A stretch of DNA of 32,559 bases, from positions 1 through 32,559 of the forward strand of contig CAJUGT010000033.1 in assembly GCA_910586435.1 (NCBI GenBank). The letters run 5' to 3'. The translations under genes and the position numbers were made by a program. Below the pieces are notes generated by a model. The model saw only the letters and a list, made by a program, of their open reading frames with translations. It had not been told where the DNA came from and did no database searches. Of the stretch, positions 7,814 through 14,866 are shown in pieces. Within the stretch, counting starts at the first letter, position 1; each line of letters starts with the position of its first letter. The DNA is from an uncultured Acetatifactor sp. (GTDB lineage: Bacteria > Bacillota > Clostridia > Lachnospirales > Lachnospiraceae).

Positions 7814-9511
7814 CTAAAACTCTGTAATGGTTTCCGCAGTGACATATTTTTGGACAAACTCTTCCGCAGGGCAGGGCTTGCTGTAATAGAATCCCTGGAT
7901 ATAGTCGGGATGCAGTTCATTGATACGCTCCAGCTCATCGTGGGTTTCAATGCCTTCCACCACCAGATTCAGACCGATTCTGTGAACCATTTTGATAATA
8001 TGTATCAGCAATTCATGCTCATAATCGTTGCGCAGAGCTTTTACGGTAAAGCTGCGGTCTATCTTAATGATATTCGGTCTCAGGTTGCCTATGTTAATGA
8101 GATTGGAATAGCCTGTGCCAAAATCATCCAACGCTATGCTGACGCCCAGTTTTTTCAGCTTTTTCCAGACATTCTGTACGGCGGGGGTATTCTCCAGGTG
8201 GCCGCTTTCCGTCAACTCCACAATGAGGCATGTGGGGGGCATTTGGGCTTTTTCCAATGACTCCGCAATGTCCTCATACAGGGGACTTTTTAAGAGCTGA
8301 ATATAGGATAAATTCACGGATATTACAAAATCGGGGTATTTTTCCCGGCATTTTTTGCACATGGCCAGGGCGTTTCGGATGATCCATTTCCCCACCGGAA
8401 TAATCAGACCGCTTTCTTCCAGGATGGAGACCAGTTCCAGCGGGGGGACATATTCTCCGGTCTGGGTATGAAAACGCAGCAGTGTCTCCGCCGCAAACAG
8501 TTCCCCGTCCGAGGAGACCACTATGGGCTGGAAAAACAGTTCAAAGCCGTTGAAATTCTCTTCCAAAGATTTCCGCAGACTGCTTCGTATATAGCGCATG
8601 CGCAGAAAAGAGTTATAATCTTCCGGCTTAAAAAAATAAAGTTGGTTTTTGCCTCGGTTTTTTGCTTCCGTCAGAGCGAACTCGGAGAATTTCATGGTCT
8701 GGCTGTAGTCCTGGGCCACTTCAGGCGCAAGGTCTTTCAGAGAAAGCAGGCCGGCGGAGATGGTGTAGATAGCCTTATATTGTTCAGTGGAAATCACCTT
8801 GTCCACTGCGGAACGAATATCATGGTACAGACGGTTCATTTCCCTAAAATCCGAGCCGGAGAGATCCAATACCATAAATTCATCTGAAACAATGCGGTAT
8901 ACAGACTGCAAAGGTCTCAGGCATTGTTTGATACAGCCGGCCACGGCGCGGAGCACATAATTGCCGTATTCGGCTCCATGCCTCTCATTGATAACCTTGA
9001 AATCGTCAATGCCAATCCTTAAAAACATAGCGTCCATAAGAGAAGGACCCAGGAGCTTCAGATGTTCTTCCAGGGAAGATTCACCTCTCAGACCGCTTAC
9101 GTTATCGGCTTTCTGGCGTTTCCCAATCTCATTGATGCAGCCAATCATTAACCGGGCGACACCGTCCGAAGACTTCAGGATGCGTCCCTTGACATTAATC
9201 CATACGGGGGAACCGTTGGTACTAAGCCACCGGTATTCCAGGTTTCGTTCGTCTTTCAAACCGGAGTTTACTTCAGACAGATCTTTCTGAAGCAGGGGTA
9301 TATCATCCGGGTAGGTAAATGTACTGATGGTATTGGCCACATCCTGGAATATATTGGAAGGCATACGAAAACGACGCAATGCCCGTTCACTGATATAATA
9401 AGTATCGCCCGGTATATTGTATACATAGAGATAGTCGTTCATGCACTGGGAAAATTCTTCCGCAATAGCGCAAAAATCCTTAAAAGTCCGGGCGCTCTTT
9501 TCCTTTTCCAT
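7814..9511 (-). CDS. PAS-GGDEF(degenerate)-EAL c-di-GMP phosphodiesterase
   Basis: From the ATG at 9511 the protein has 565 residues. A PAS-like domain (about 25-130) is followed by a GGDEF domain (150-295) whose signature is VSDEF (208-212) instead of GGDEF. It should therefore not make c-di-GMP, but may still bind GTP. The EAL domain (310-560) looks active: E342-T-L344-L-R346, Asn400 in VNLS, ELTES at 432-436, Asp462/463 in DDFGTGYS, Lys483 in IKID, then VVEGIE and QGFYYSKP. EAL enzymes linearise c-di-GMP and so favour motility. The frame stays open up to 9646, but that part would cross the promoter at 9597-9624, and GAAAGGGA precedes ATG 9511. There are no membrane segments. It leads the operon with the GH28 gene. 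Confidence 0.9.
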   Translation of the reverse strand: MEKEKSARTFKDFCAIAEEFSQCMNDYLYVYNIPGDTYYISERALRRFRMPSNIFQDVANTISTFTYPDDIPLLQKDLSEVNSGLKDERNLEYRWLSTNGSPVWINVKGRILKSSDGVARLMIGCINEIGKRQKADNVSGLRGESSLEEHLKLLGPSLMDAMFLRIGIDDFKVINERHGAEYGNYVLRAVAGCIKQCLRPLQSVYRIVSDEFMVLDLSGSDFREMNRLYHDIRSAVDKVISTEQYKAIYTISAGLLSLKDLAPEVAQDYSQTMKFSEFALTEAKNRGKNQLYFFKPEDYNSFLRMRYIRSSLRKSLEENFNGFELFFQPIVVSSDGELFAAETLLRFHTQTGEYVPPLELVSILEESGLIIPVGKWIIRNALAMCKKCREKYPDFVISVNLSYIQLLKSPLYEDIAESLEKAQMPPTCLIVELTESGHLENTPAVQNVWKKLKKLGVSIALDDFGTGYSNLINIGNLRPNIIKIDRSFTVKALRNDYEHELLIHIIKMVHRIGLNLVVEGIETHDELERINELHPDYIQGFYYSKPCPAEEFVQKYVTAETITEF

Positions 9512-9596
9512 AAATAAAATCCCTTTCCCGATTGTTATCGTGGTTAAAACATAAAACTGTAAAAATTTGAATTGTATGACAATTTGCATAATACTT

Positions 9597-9624
9597 ATTA
9601 TACTAGATATTGGAAAAAAAACAA
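9597..9624 (-). promoter_or_regulatory. Sigma-A promoter for the phosphodiesterase-GH28 operon
   Basis: On the minus strand TTGTTT (9624-9619) and TATAAT (9602-9597) are 16 bp apart. Transcription would start near 9590, leaving about 80 nt of leader before the ATG at 9511. Its -35 stands 15 bp from the -35 of the divergent fab promoter. Confidence 0.7.
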
Positions 9625-9639
9625 GCTCACAAATTTCTC

Positions 9640-9668
9640 TTGACATTTTTGGAGGTAAGAGTTATCAT
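9640..9668 (+). promoter_or_regulatory. Sigma-A promoter of the fatty-acid synthesis operon
   Basis: A consensus TTGACA (9640-9645) and a TATCAT (9663-9668) are 17 bp apart. Transcription should start near 9676, which places the two FabT-type palindromes at and just after the start site. The leader to acpP is about 130 nt and includes a hairpin with CTCTTT/AAAGAG arms near 9740-9765. Confidence 0.85.
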
Positions 9669-9675
9669 CCAAATT

Positions 9676-9708
9676 AGTTTGAATATCAAATAAATTGAGT
9701 GTCAAACT
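9676..9708 (+). promoter_or_regulatory. Two tandem FabT-type operator palindromes
   Basis: TTTGA-ATA-TCAAA (9678-9690) and TTGA-GTG-TCAA (9695-9705) have centres 16 bp apart. They match the TTTGA-N3-TCAAA form of operators bound by FabT, the MarR-family repressor of fatty-acid genes in streptococci and relatives. The outer AGTTTGA (9676-9682) and TCAAACT (9702-9708) also pair as a larger palindrome. They cover the predicted start site of the acpP transcript, which suits repression. The likely binder is the MarR protein at 17854. This is an inference from motif and context. Confidence 0.75.
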
Positions 9709-9804
9709 AAATCATGTGGTATTGAAAACTACAACTCTTTCGGAGCGGTCCCAAAGAGGCTGTATGTTTCAAATAGCAAAATAATCAGAAAAGGAGAATG
9801 AAAA

Positions 9805-10038
9805 ATGCTGGAAAAATTAAAAGAAGTAATTGAGGACAAATTGAATGCGGAAGGTATGGAGATTACGGAAGAGACGAATTTTAAGGAAGATTTGAATGCG
9901 GATTCGCTGGATTTGTTTGAGCTTGTCATGGCGTTGGAAGATCGCTTTGGTACGGAGATTCCTTCTGAGGATTTGGAGAAGCTGGAAACCGTAGGGGATG
10001 TAATGGAGTATCTGGCAAGTAAGGGTATTGAAGAATGA
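9805..10038 (+). CDS. acpP: Acyl carrier protein
   Basis: A 77-residue acidic protein with NADSLDLFELVMALEDRF; Ser34 in DSL is the site for 4'-phosphopantetheine. Length and helix pattern are those of type II acyl carrier proteins, which carry the growing acyl chain between the Fab enzymes in the cytoplasm. AAAGGAG stands before the ATG. It is the first gene of the fab operon, and its stop codon overlaps the fabK start (ATGA), which suggests translational coupling. DSLDLFELV differs slightly from the common DSLDTVELV, and the Phe is seen in other Clostridia as far as I recall. Confidence 0.97.
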   Translation: MLEKLKEVIEDKLNAEGMEITEETNFKEDLNADSLDLFELVMALEDRFGTEIPSEDLEKLETVGDVMEYLASKGIEE

Positions 10039-10964
10039 AGACAAAAATAACGGAGCTTTTAGATATCAAATATCCGGTGATTCAGGGCGGGATGGCATGG
10101 GTGGCGGAATACCATCTCGCCTCCGCCGTATCAGAGGCCGGCGGGCTGGGACTGATTGGCGCCGGCGGAGCGCCGGCGGAATTTGTAAGGGAACAAATCC
10201 GGAAGGTGAAGGAAGTGACGGATAAGCCCTGCGGCGTCAATATAATGCTGATGAACCCGGAAGCGGAAAAGATAGCCCGTGTGGTGGTGGAAGAAGGCGT
10301 CCAGGTAGTGACCACCGGCGCCGGAAATCCGGGAAAGTATATGGCTGAATGGAAAGAAGCTGGCGTCAAGGTAATTCCGGTGGTGGCAAGCGTGGCCATG
10401 GCAAAAATGATGGAACGGGCAGGGGCGGATGCCGTTGTGGCGGAGGGAATGGAGTCAGGGGGACATATTGGTCAGCTGACCACCATGACATTGGTGCCCC
10501 AGGTGGTGGATGCGGTGAAGATTCCGGTCATTGCCGCCGGCGGCATCGGGGATGGCAGAGGCTTTGCGGCGGCCCGGATGCTGGGGGCGGAAGCGGTGCA
10601 GATAGGGACCCGTTTTGTGGTGGCAAAAGAGTCCATTGTTCATGAGAATTACAAGAAGAAAATCATTGCTGCCAGGGATATTGACTCTGAGGTTACGGGG
10701 ATGAGCCATGGACATCCGGTGCGGCAGCTGCGCAATCAGATGACCAGGGAATATCTGAAACTGGAAAAGGAAGGCGCTTCCTTTGAAGAGCTGGAACAGC
10801 TTACCCTGGGGGCGCTCAGGAAAGCCGTGGTGGAAGGCGACATTGTTCATGGCACCCTCATGGCGGGACAGATTGCCGGCATGGTCAACAAAGAACAGAC
10901 ATGTGAGGAAATCATTCAGGAAATCATAACCGAATGTGAGGGATTGTTTCAGTCCATGATGTAA
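10035..10964 (+). CDS. fabK: Enoyl-ACP reductase II (FMN-dependent)
   Basis: The 309-residue product has the nitronate-monooxygenase/FabK fold: YPVIQGGMAWVAEYHLASAV at the start, GGLGLIGAGG, CGVNIML, and the catalytic loop ESGGHIGQ with His144, the same number as in Streptococcus pneumoniae FabK. VIAAGGIGDGRG and GAEAVQIGTRF complete the FMN phosphate site. It reduces trans-2-enoyl-ACP with NAD(P)H at the last step of each elongation cycle, replacing FabI, and FabK enzymes are not blocked by triclosan. It overlaps acpP by 4 bp, and the stop lies 64 bp before fabD. No fabI is present in the window. Confidence 0.96.
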   Translation: MKTKITELLDIKYPVIQGGMAWVAEYHLASAVSEAGGLGLIGAGGAPAEFVREQIRKVKEVTDKPCGVNIMLMNPEAEKIARVVVEEGVQVVTTGAGNPGKYMAEWKEAGVKVIPVVASVAMAKMMERAGADAVVAEGMESGGHIGQLTTMTLVPQVVDAVKIPVIAAGGIGDGRGFAAARMLGAEAVQIGTRFVVAKESIVHENYKKKIIAARDIDSEVTGMSHGHPVRQLRNQMTREYLKLEKEGASFEELEQLTLGALRKAVVEGDIVHGTLMAGQIAGMVNKEQTCEEIIQEIITECEGLFQSMM

Positions 10965-11028
10965 TGACCGGAAGAGGGGCCGGAAAGCAACATAAGATTA
11001 ACTTTCTATTGTTATGAAAGGAGTGAAT

Positions 11029-11952
11029 ATGGGAAATACGGCATTTCTTTTTCCGGGGCAGGGAGCTCAATACTGCGGCATGGGGAAGGATTTTTTTGAA
11101 CAGTACGCTGCGGCGAGAGAGGTCTATGTACAGGCAGGGGAAGCTGTCGGCATGGATGTGGCCCAATTATGCTTTGAGGAAAATGAGGATTTAAACATAA
11201 CAGAATATACCCAGATTGCCATGCTTGCCACGGAAGTGGCTATCTTGAAAGTATTGGAAGAAAAAGGGGTGAAGGCGGACTGCGCAGCGGGATTAAGCCT
11301 TGGAGAGTACGGCGCTCTGGCTGCCGCAAAGGTGATGAGCCTGCCGGAATTGTTCTGGCTGATTCGATGCAGGGGGCTTTATATGCAGGAGGCATATCCT
11401 GTGGGGGGCGGAATGTCCGCAGTGCTTGGGTTGGATGCGGATGTCATCAGAGATATCTGTGAGAAGACGGAAGGGATTGTATCCATCGCCAATGACAACT
11501 GCCCGGGGCAGATTGTGATTACCGGGGAGGAGACGGCGGTGCTGGCGGCATCCGCAAAGCTTCAGGAGGCGGGAGCAAAGCGGTGTGTTCCTCTGAAAGT
11601 AAGCGGTCCTTTTCATTCTGCGCTGCTGGCCGGGGCAGGCGAGAAGCTGGCGAAGGAACTGGAGGGGGTCAAGGTGTGTAAGCCTGCGATTCCCTATATC
11701 TGCAATGTGGAGGCGTCTTATGTGACAGAGAGCGAGCCTGTGAAGGAGCTTTTGGTCAGGCAGGTCTCAGGCACCGTGAGATGGCGTGAAAGCATGGAGC
11801 GTATGCTGGCGGACGGAGTGGATACTTTTATTGAAATCGGCCCGGGGAAGACTTTGGCAGGATTTCTTAAGAAAATAAAGCGTGATGTAAAAGTTGTCAG
11901 CATTGGTACAGTGAAAGAATTAGAATCGTTTTTAGAGAGCATGTCAGAGTGA
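11029..11952 (+). CDS. fabD: Malonyl-CoA:ACP transacylase
   Basis: This 307-residue enzyme moves malonate from CoA to ACP to feed elongation. It shows FLFPGQGAQYCGMGKD at the start, the nucleophile Ser90 in GLSLGEYGAL, and His196 in GPFHSALL. GLSLG in place of GHSLG is common in Firmicute FabD as far as I recall. An ATG at 11014 is in frame, but AAAGGAG (11017-11023) lies inside that extension and stands 5 nt before the ATG at 11029, so the later start is chosen. It is followed by 147 bp rich in hairpins before fabG. Confidence 0.96.
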   Translation: MGNTAFLFPGQGAQYCGMGKDFFEQYAAAREVYVQAGEAVGMDVAQLCFEENEDLNITEYTQIAMLATEVAILKVLEEKGVKADCAAGLSLGEYGALAAAKVMSLPELFWLIRCRGLYMQEAYPVGGGMSAVLGLDADVIRDICEKTEGIVSIANDNCPGQIVITGEETAVLAASAKLQEAGAKRCVPLKVSGPFHSALLAGAGEKLAKELEGVKVCKPAIPYICNVEASYVTESEPVKELLVRQVSGTVRWRESMERMLADGVDTFIEIGPGKTLAGFLKKIKRDVKVVSIGTVKELESFLESMSE

Positions 11953-12099
11953 ACAGCAACGAACCGAACAAGCCCGGGAGAATTTACAGACACGAAAGTG
12001 GCTGGAAATTCTCCCTGTACAAGGGGCTTGGAAGGAGAAAATGTGCTAGTACATTGGGGAATAAGTTCCCACAAGTGGGAATTGCAATGAAAGGTATAA
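11953..12099 (+). other. Structured intergenic RNA between fabD and fabG
   Basis: Three inverted repeats fill the gap. The first (11970-12029) pairs AAGCCC/GGGCTT and GGGAGAATTT/AAATTCTCCC around an inner CAC-GAAA-GTG stem. The second is AATGT/ACATT near 12040-12055. The third is TTCCCAC-AA-GTGGGAA at 12066-12081, similar to the hairpin at 32434. None has a T-tract, so they are more likely processing, stability or attenuation structures than terminators. No gene is seen. Confidence 0.7.
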
Positions 12100-12852
12100 A
12101 TGTCAATGGAAAAGGAATTTGAGGATAAAGTGGCGCTGGTTACAGGCGCCGGGCGCGGCATTGGCAGAGCCATTGCCTGCGCGCTGGCCCGTGAGGGAGC
12201 ACTGGTGCTTGTAAATTATCATGGTTCCAGGGAGCGTGCCCTGGAGACAGTGGCGGAAATAGAATCTTTTGGCGGACGGGCGGAAGCGGTGGGGTGCGAT
12301 GTGTCCGATTATTCTGCCTGTGGGAAAATGGTGGAGGAAATCATGGGAAAATATGCCCATGTAGATATTCTGGTGAACAATGCAGGAGTTACAAGAGATA
12401 ATCTCATTCTGCGAATGAGTGAGGAAGAGTATGATAAAGTATTGGATACGAATCTGAAGGGCGCGTTTAATACCATACGTCATATATCCAGATACTTTTT
12501 AAAGCAAAGATACGGAAAAGTGATAAATATTTCATCAGTGTCCGGCGTGTTGGGAAATGCGGGACAGGCCAATTATTCCGCATCCAAAGCGGGGCTGATA
12601 GGTTTGACAAAAAGTGTGGCCAGGGAGCTTGCCGGCAGAGGCATCTGTGTCAATGCGGTGGCACCCGGTTTTATAGATACGGAAATGACACAGGCATTGC
12701 CTGAGAAAGCAAAAGAAGCGGCCATTGGGACAATTCCCATGAAAAGGATGGGAGAGGCGGAGGATGTGGCTCGCGCGGTGGTCTTCCTGGCAGGCAAAGG
12801 GGCGGATTACATTACAGGACAAGTCATCTGTGTTGACGGCGGAATGACCTGA
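12100..12852 (+). CDS. fabG: 3-oxoacyl-ACP reductase
   Basis: The 250-residue short-chain dehydrogenase has the NADPH loop TGAGRGIG (15-22), LVNNAGVTRDN (91-101), Asn118 in TNLKG, Ser146, and the YSASK motif with Tyr159 and Lys163. The C-terminus YITGQVICVDGGMT is typical of FabG. It reduces 3-oxoacyl-ACP to 3-hydroxyacyl-ACP. A start at 12100 follows AAAGG; an in-frame ATG at 12106 is also possible and would shorten the protein by two residues. Context inside the fab operon separates it from other short-chain dehydrogenases. Confidence 0.96.
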   Translation: MSMEKEFEDKVALVTGAGRGIGRAIACALAREGALVLVNYHGSRERALETVAEIESFGGRAEAVGCDVSDYSACGKMVEEIMGKYAHVDILVNNAGVTRDNLILRMSEEEYDKVLDTNLKGAFNTIRHISRYFLKQRYGKVINISSVSGVLGNAGQANYSASKAGLIGLTKSVARELAGRGICVNAVAPGFIDTEMTQALPEKAKEAAIGTIPMKRMGEAEDVARAVVFLAGKGADYITGQVICVDGGMT

Positions 12853-12916
12853 GAAACTCTAAAACAGTTCTGAAACGAAAGAACGGAACTGGAATAAAAC
12901 TGGAATAGGAGAAGCG

Positions 12917-14152
12917 ATGAAGAGGAGAGTTGTTGTGACGGGCATGGGGGCGGTGACGCCCATTGGCATAGGTGTGGAGTCATTCTGGAATGGAATACGC
13001 CGGGAACAAATCGGATTTGTTCCCATTACACGGTTTGACACCACCGATTATAAATGTAAACTTGCGGCGGAGGTTCATGGATTTGAGCCGGAAAAATATA
13101 TGGATAAAAAGTCGGCCAGGCGTATGGAACTGTTTTGTCAGTATGCCATTGCGGCTGCAAGTGAGGCCATTGCGGACGCAGGGCTTGTGATGGAGAAAGA
13201 AGACCCATGGCGGGCAGGGTGCAGTGTGGGCAGCGGCACAGGCAGCCTTCAGGCGGTGGAGAGGGAATATGGCAGGCTGTTGGAAAAAGGGCCTTCCAGG
13301 GTAGGCCCTCTTTTTGTTCCGCTCATGATATCCAATATGGCCGCCGGCAATATCAGCATTGCCTATGGTCTGAAAGGAAAAAGCCTGAATGTATCCACAG
13401 CCTGCGCTACGGGAACCCATTCCATCGGGGAAGGATTTCGCTCCGTTCAATATGGAGAATTGGACATCTGTGTCTCCGGAGGGACGGAAGCAGCCATTAC
13501 GCCCATGGGAATTGCGGGATTTTCAGCGTTGACGGCACTGTCCACAGCCACCGACCCCGCAAGGTGCTCCATTCCCTTTGATAAAGACAGAAGTGGTTTT
13601 GTCATGGGAGAGGGTGCGGGCATTGTTGTATTGGAGGAACTGGAACATGCCAGAAAGCGGGGGGCGCGAATTTACGCGGAAGTGCTTGGCTATGGATGTT
13701 CTTCTGACGCATATCATATCACATCCCCGGCGGAAGATGGTTCCGGCGCAGCCAGGGCAATGCGAAACGCATTGGAGGACGGCGGCGTGAGGCCGGAGGA
13801 AATCACATATATCAATGCTCACGGCACAGGGACACATCTTAATGATTTATTTGAGACAAGGGCCATTAAGCTTGCGTTTGGAAGTCATGGGGAGAAAATC
13901 AAAGTAAATTCCACAAAATCCATGATAGGTCATCTCTTAGGCGCAGCGGGAGCGGTGGAACTGATTGCCTGTGTGAAGGAGATACAGGAGGGATTTGTTC
14001 ATCGAACGGTGGGCCTGAAGGAATCGGAAGAAGAGCTGAATCTTGACTATTGTAAGGAGAGCTGTTCCATGGAGCTTCCCTACGCTCTCAGCAACTCTCT
14101 GGGGTTTGGCGGACATAATGCCAGTCTTTTAATTGGCAGATGTGACTTGTAA
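12917..14152 (+). CDS. fabF: 3-oxoacyl-ACP synthase II
   Basis: This 411-residue condensing enzyme extends acyl-ACP by two carbons from malonyl-ACP. The Cys-His-His triad is visible: Cys163 in STACATGTHSIG, His302 in NAHGTGTHLND, and His339 in KSMIGHLLGAAGA. The glycine-rich end SNSLGFGGHNASLL is standard. The full KAS-II length and start MKRRVVVTGMGAVTPIG support the ATG at 12917, preceded by ATAGGAGAAGCG. It is the only FabB/FabF-type enzyme here. It is followed by 224 bp without a gene but with long hairpins. Confidence 0.96.
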   Translation: MKRRVVVTGMGAVTPIGIGVESFWNGIRREQIGFVPITRFDTTDYKCKLAAEVHGFEPEKYMDKKSARRMELFCQYAIAAASEAIADAGLVMEKEDPWRAGCSVGSGTGSLQAVEREYGRLLEKGPSRVGPLFVPLMISNMAAGNISIAYGLKGKSLNVSTACATGTHSIGEGFRSVQYGELDICVSGGTEAAITPMGIAGFSALTALSTATDPARCSIPFDKDRSGFVMGEGAGIVVLEELEHARKRGARIYAEVLGYGCSSDAYHITSPAEDGSGAARAMRNALEDGGVRPEEITYINAHGTGTHLNDLFETRAIKLAFGSHGEKIKVNSTKSMIGHLLGAAGAVELIACVKEIQEGFVHRTVGLKESEEELNLDYCKESCSMELPYALSNSLGFGGHNASLLIGRCDL

Positions 14153-14376
14153 AAGCAGGCAGAATAACGGCATATGTATGACTGGGAAAATAGTCCAGCT
14201 AAGAAATGTCAAGCCATTTATTATCAATGTTTCGCTGGACAGGTGGGGTTGCGAAGGCGCACGAGAGCAAATTTCATGAGGTTACTTCCGAATGAAATTT
14301 GTCTCTCCTGTGTGTGCGCCGAAGGAACCTCACCCTTTAGTGCCGTCGCGCAGCGACTTAAAATAGGAGATAAGAT
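14153..14376 (+). other. Structured intergenic region between fabF and fabZ
   Basis: No credible gene is seen. GTCCAGC (14193-14199) pairs with GCTGGAC (14234-14240). A long hairpin at 14242-14334 has a left arm of about 36 nt: GAGAGCAAATTTCAT pairs with a near-perfect complement, and an outer GGTGGGGTT...GGCGCAC pairs with GTGCGCC...AACCTCACC. A small GTCGC-GCA-GCGAC hairpin (14345-14357) stands just before the fabZ ribosome site AATAGGAGA. In many related operons accB lies at this place. Confidence 0.75.
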
Positions 14377-14805
14377 ATGTCATTGTATACGGCTAAGGAG
14401 ATTATGGATATTATTCCGCACAGGTATCCTTTTTTACTAATAGACTCCATAGAAGAACTGGAAGAGGGGGTTCGCGCGCTGGGAAAAAAATGTGTCAGCG
14501 TAAACGAACCGTATTTTCAAGGTCATTTTCCCGGGAATCCTGTTATGCCGGGGGTATTGATACTTGAGGCATTGGCCCAGGTAGGGGCGGTGGCGATTCT
14601 GTCAAGACCGGAGTGGAAGGGACGTACAGCATATTTTGCCGGGATTGACAAAGCCAAGTTCCGGCAGAAAGTGCTGCCCGGGGATGTGCTGACATTGGAA
14701 ACCACAATATATAAGGTGAAAGGTCCCATTGGTGTAGGCAGGGCAGTTGCCACAGTAAACGGAAAAGTGGCAGCGCAGGCGGAACTGACCTTTGCCGTGG
14801 GATAA
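14377..14805 (+). CDS. fabZ: 3-hydroxyacyl-ACP dehydratase
   Basis: A 142-residue hot-dog-fold enzyme that dehydrates 3-hydroxyacyl-ACP to the trans-2-enoyl form. It has IPHRYPFLLID at 13-23 and the active-site stretch GHFPGNPVMPGVLILEALAQ, with His50 and Glu64. The ATG at 14377 follows AATAGGAGATAAGAT. FabZ, not FabA, is indicated by length and by the absence of a FabB partner. It lies 61 bp before accDA. Confidence 0.96.
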   Translation: MSLYTAKEIMDIIPHRYPFLLIDSIEELEEGVRALGKKCVSVNEPYFQGHFPGNPVMPGVLILEALAQVGAVAILSRPEWKGRTAYFAGIDKAKFRQKVLPGDVLTLETTIYKVKGPIGVGRAVATVNGKVAAQAELTFAVG

Positions 14806-14866
14806 GACAAAAACAGCATGGAGACGCAGCAGGTTCGTTGCGGAACTAAATTAGGAGGCATGAGGT

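Noticed and set aside
6375..7817. 480-codon open frame on the plus strand inside the GH28 gene
   Set aside because: It lies opposite a gene with clear GH28 motifs, has no ribosome site or recognisable domain, and is explained by codon bias of the real strand.
9512..9590. c-di-GMP riboswitch before the EAL gene
   Set aside because: The leader is only about 80 nt and AT-rich, with no GEMM-type conserved bases visible.
9512..9646. N-terminal extension of the EAL protein
   Set aside because: It crosses the predicted promoter and lacks a ribosome site; ATG 9511 has one.
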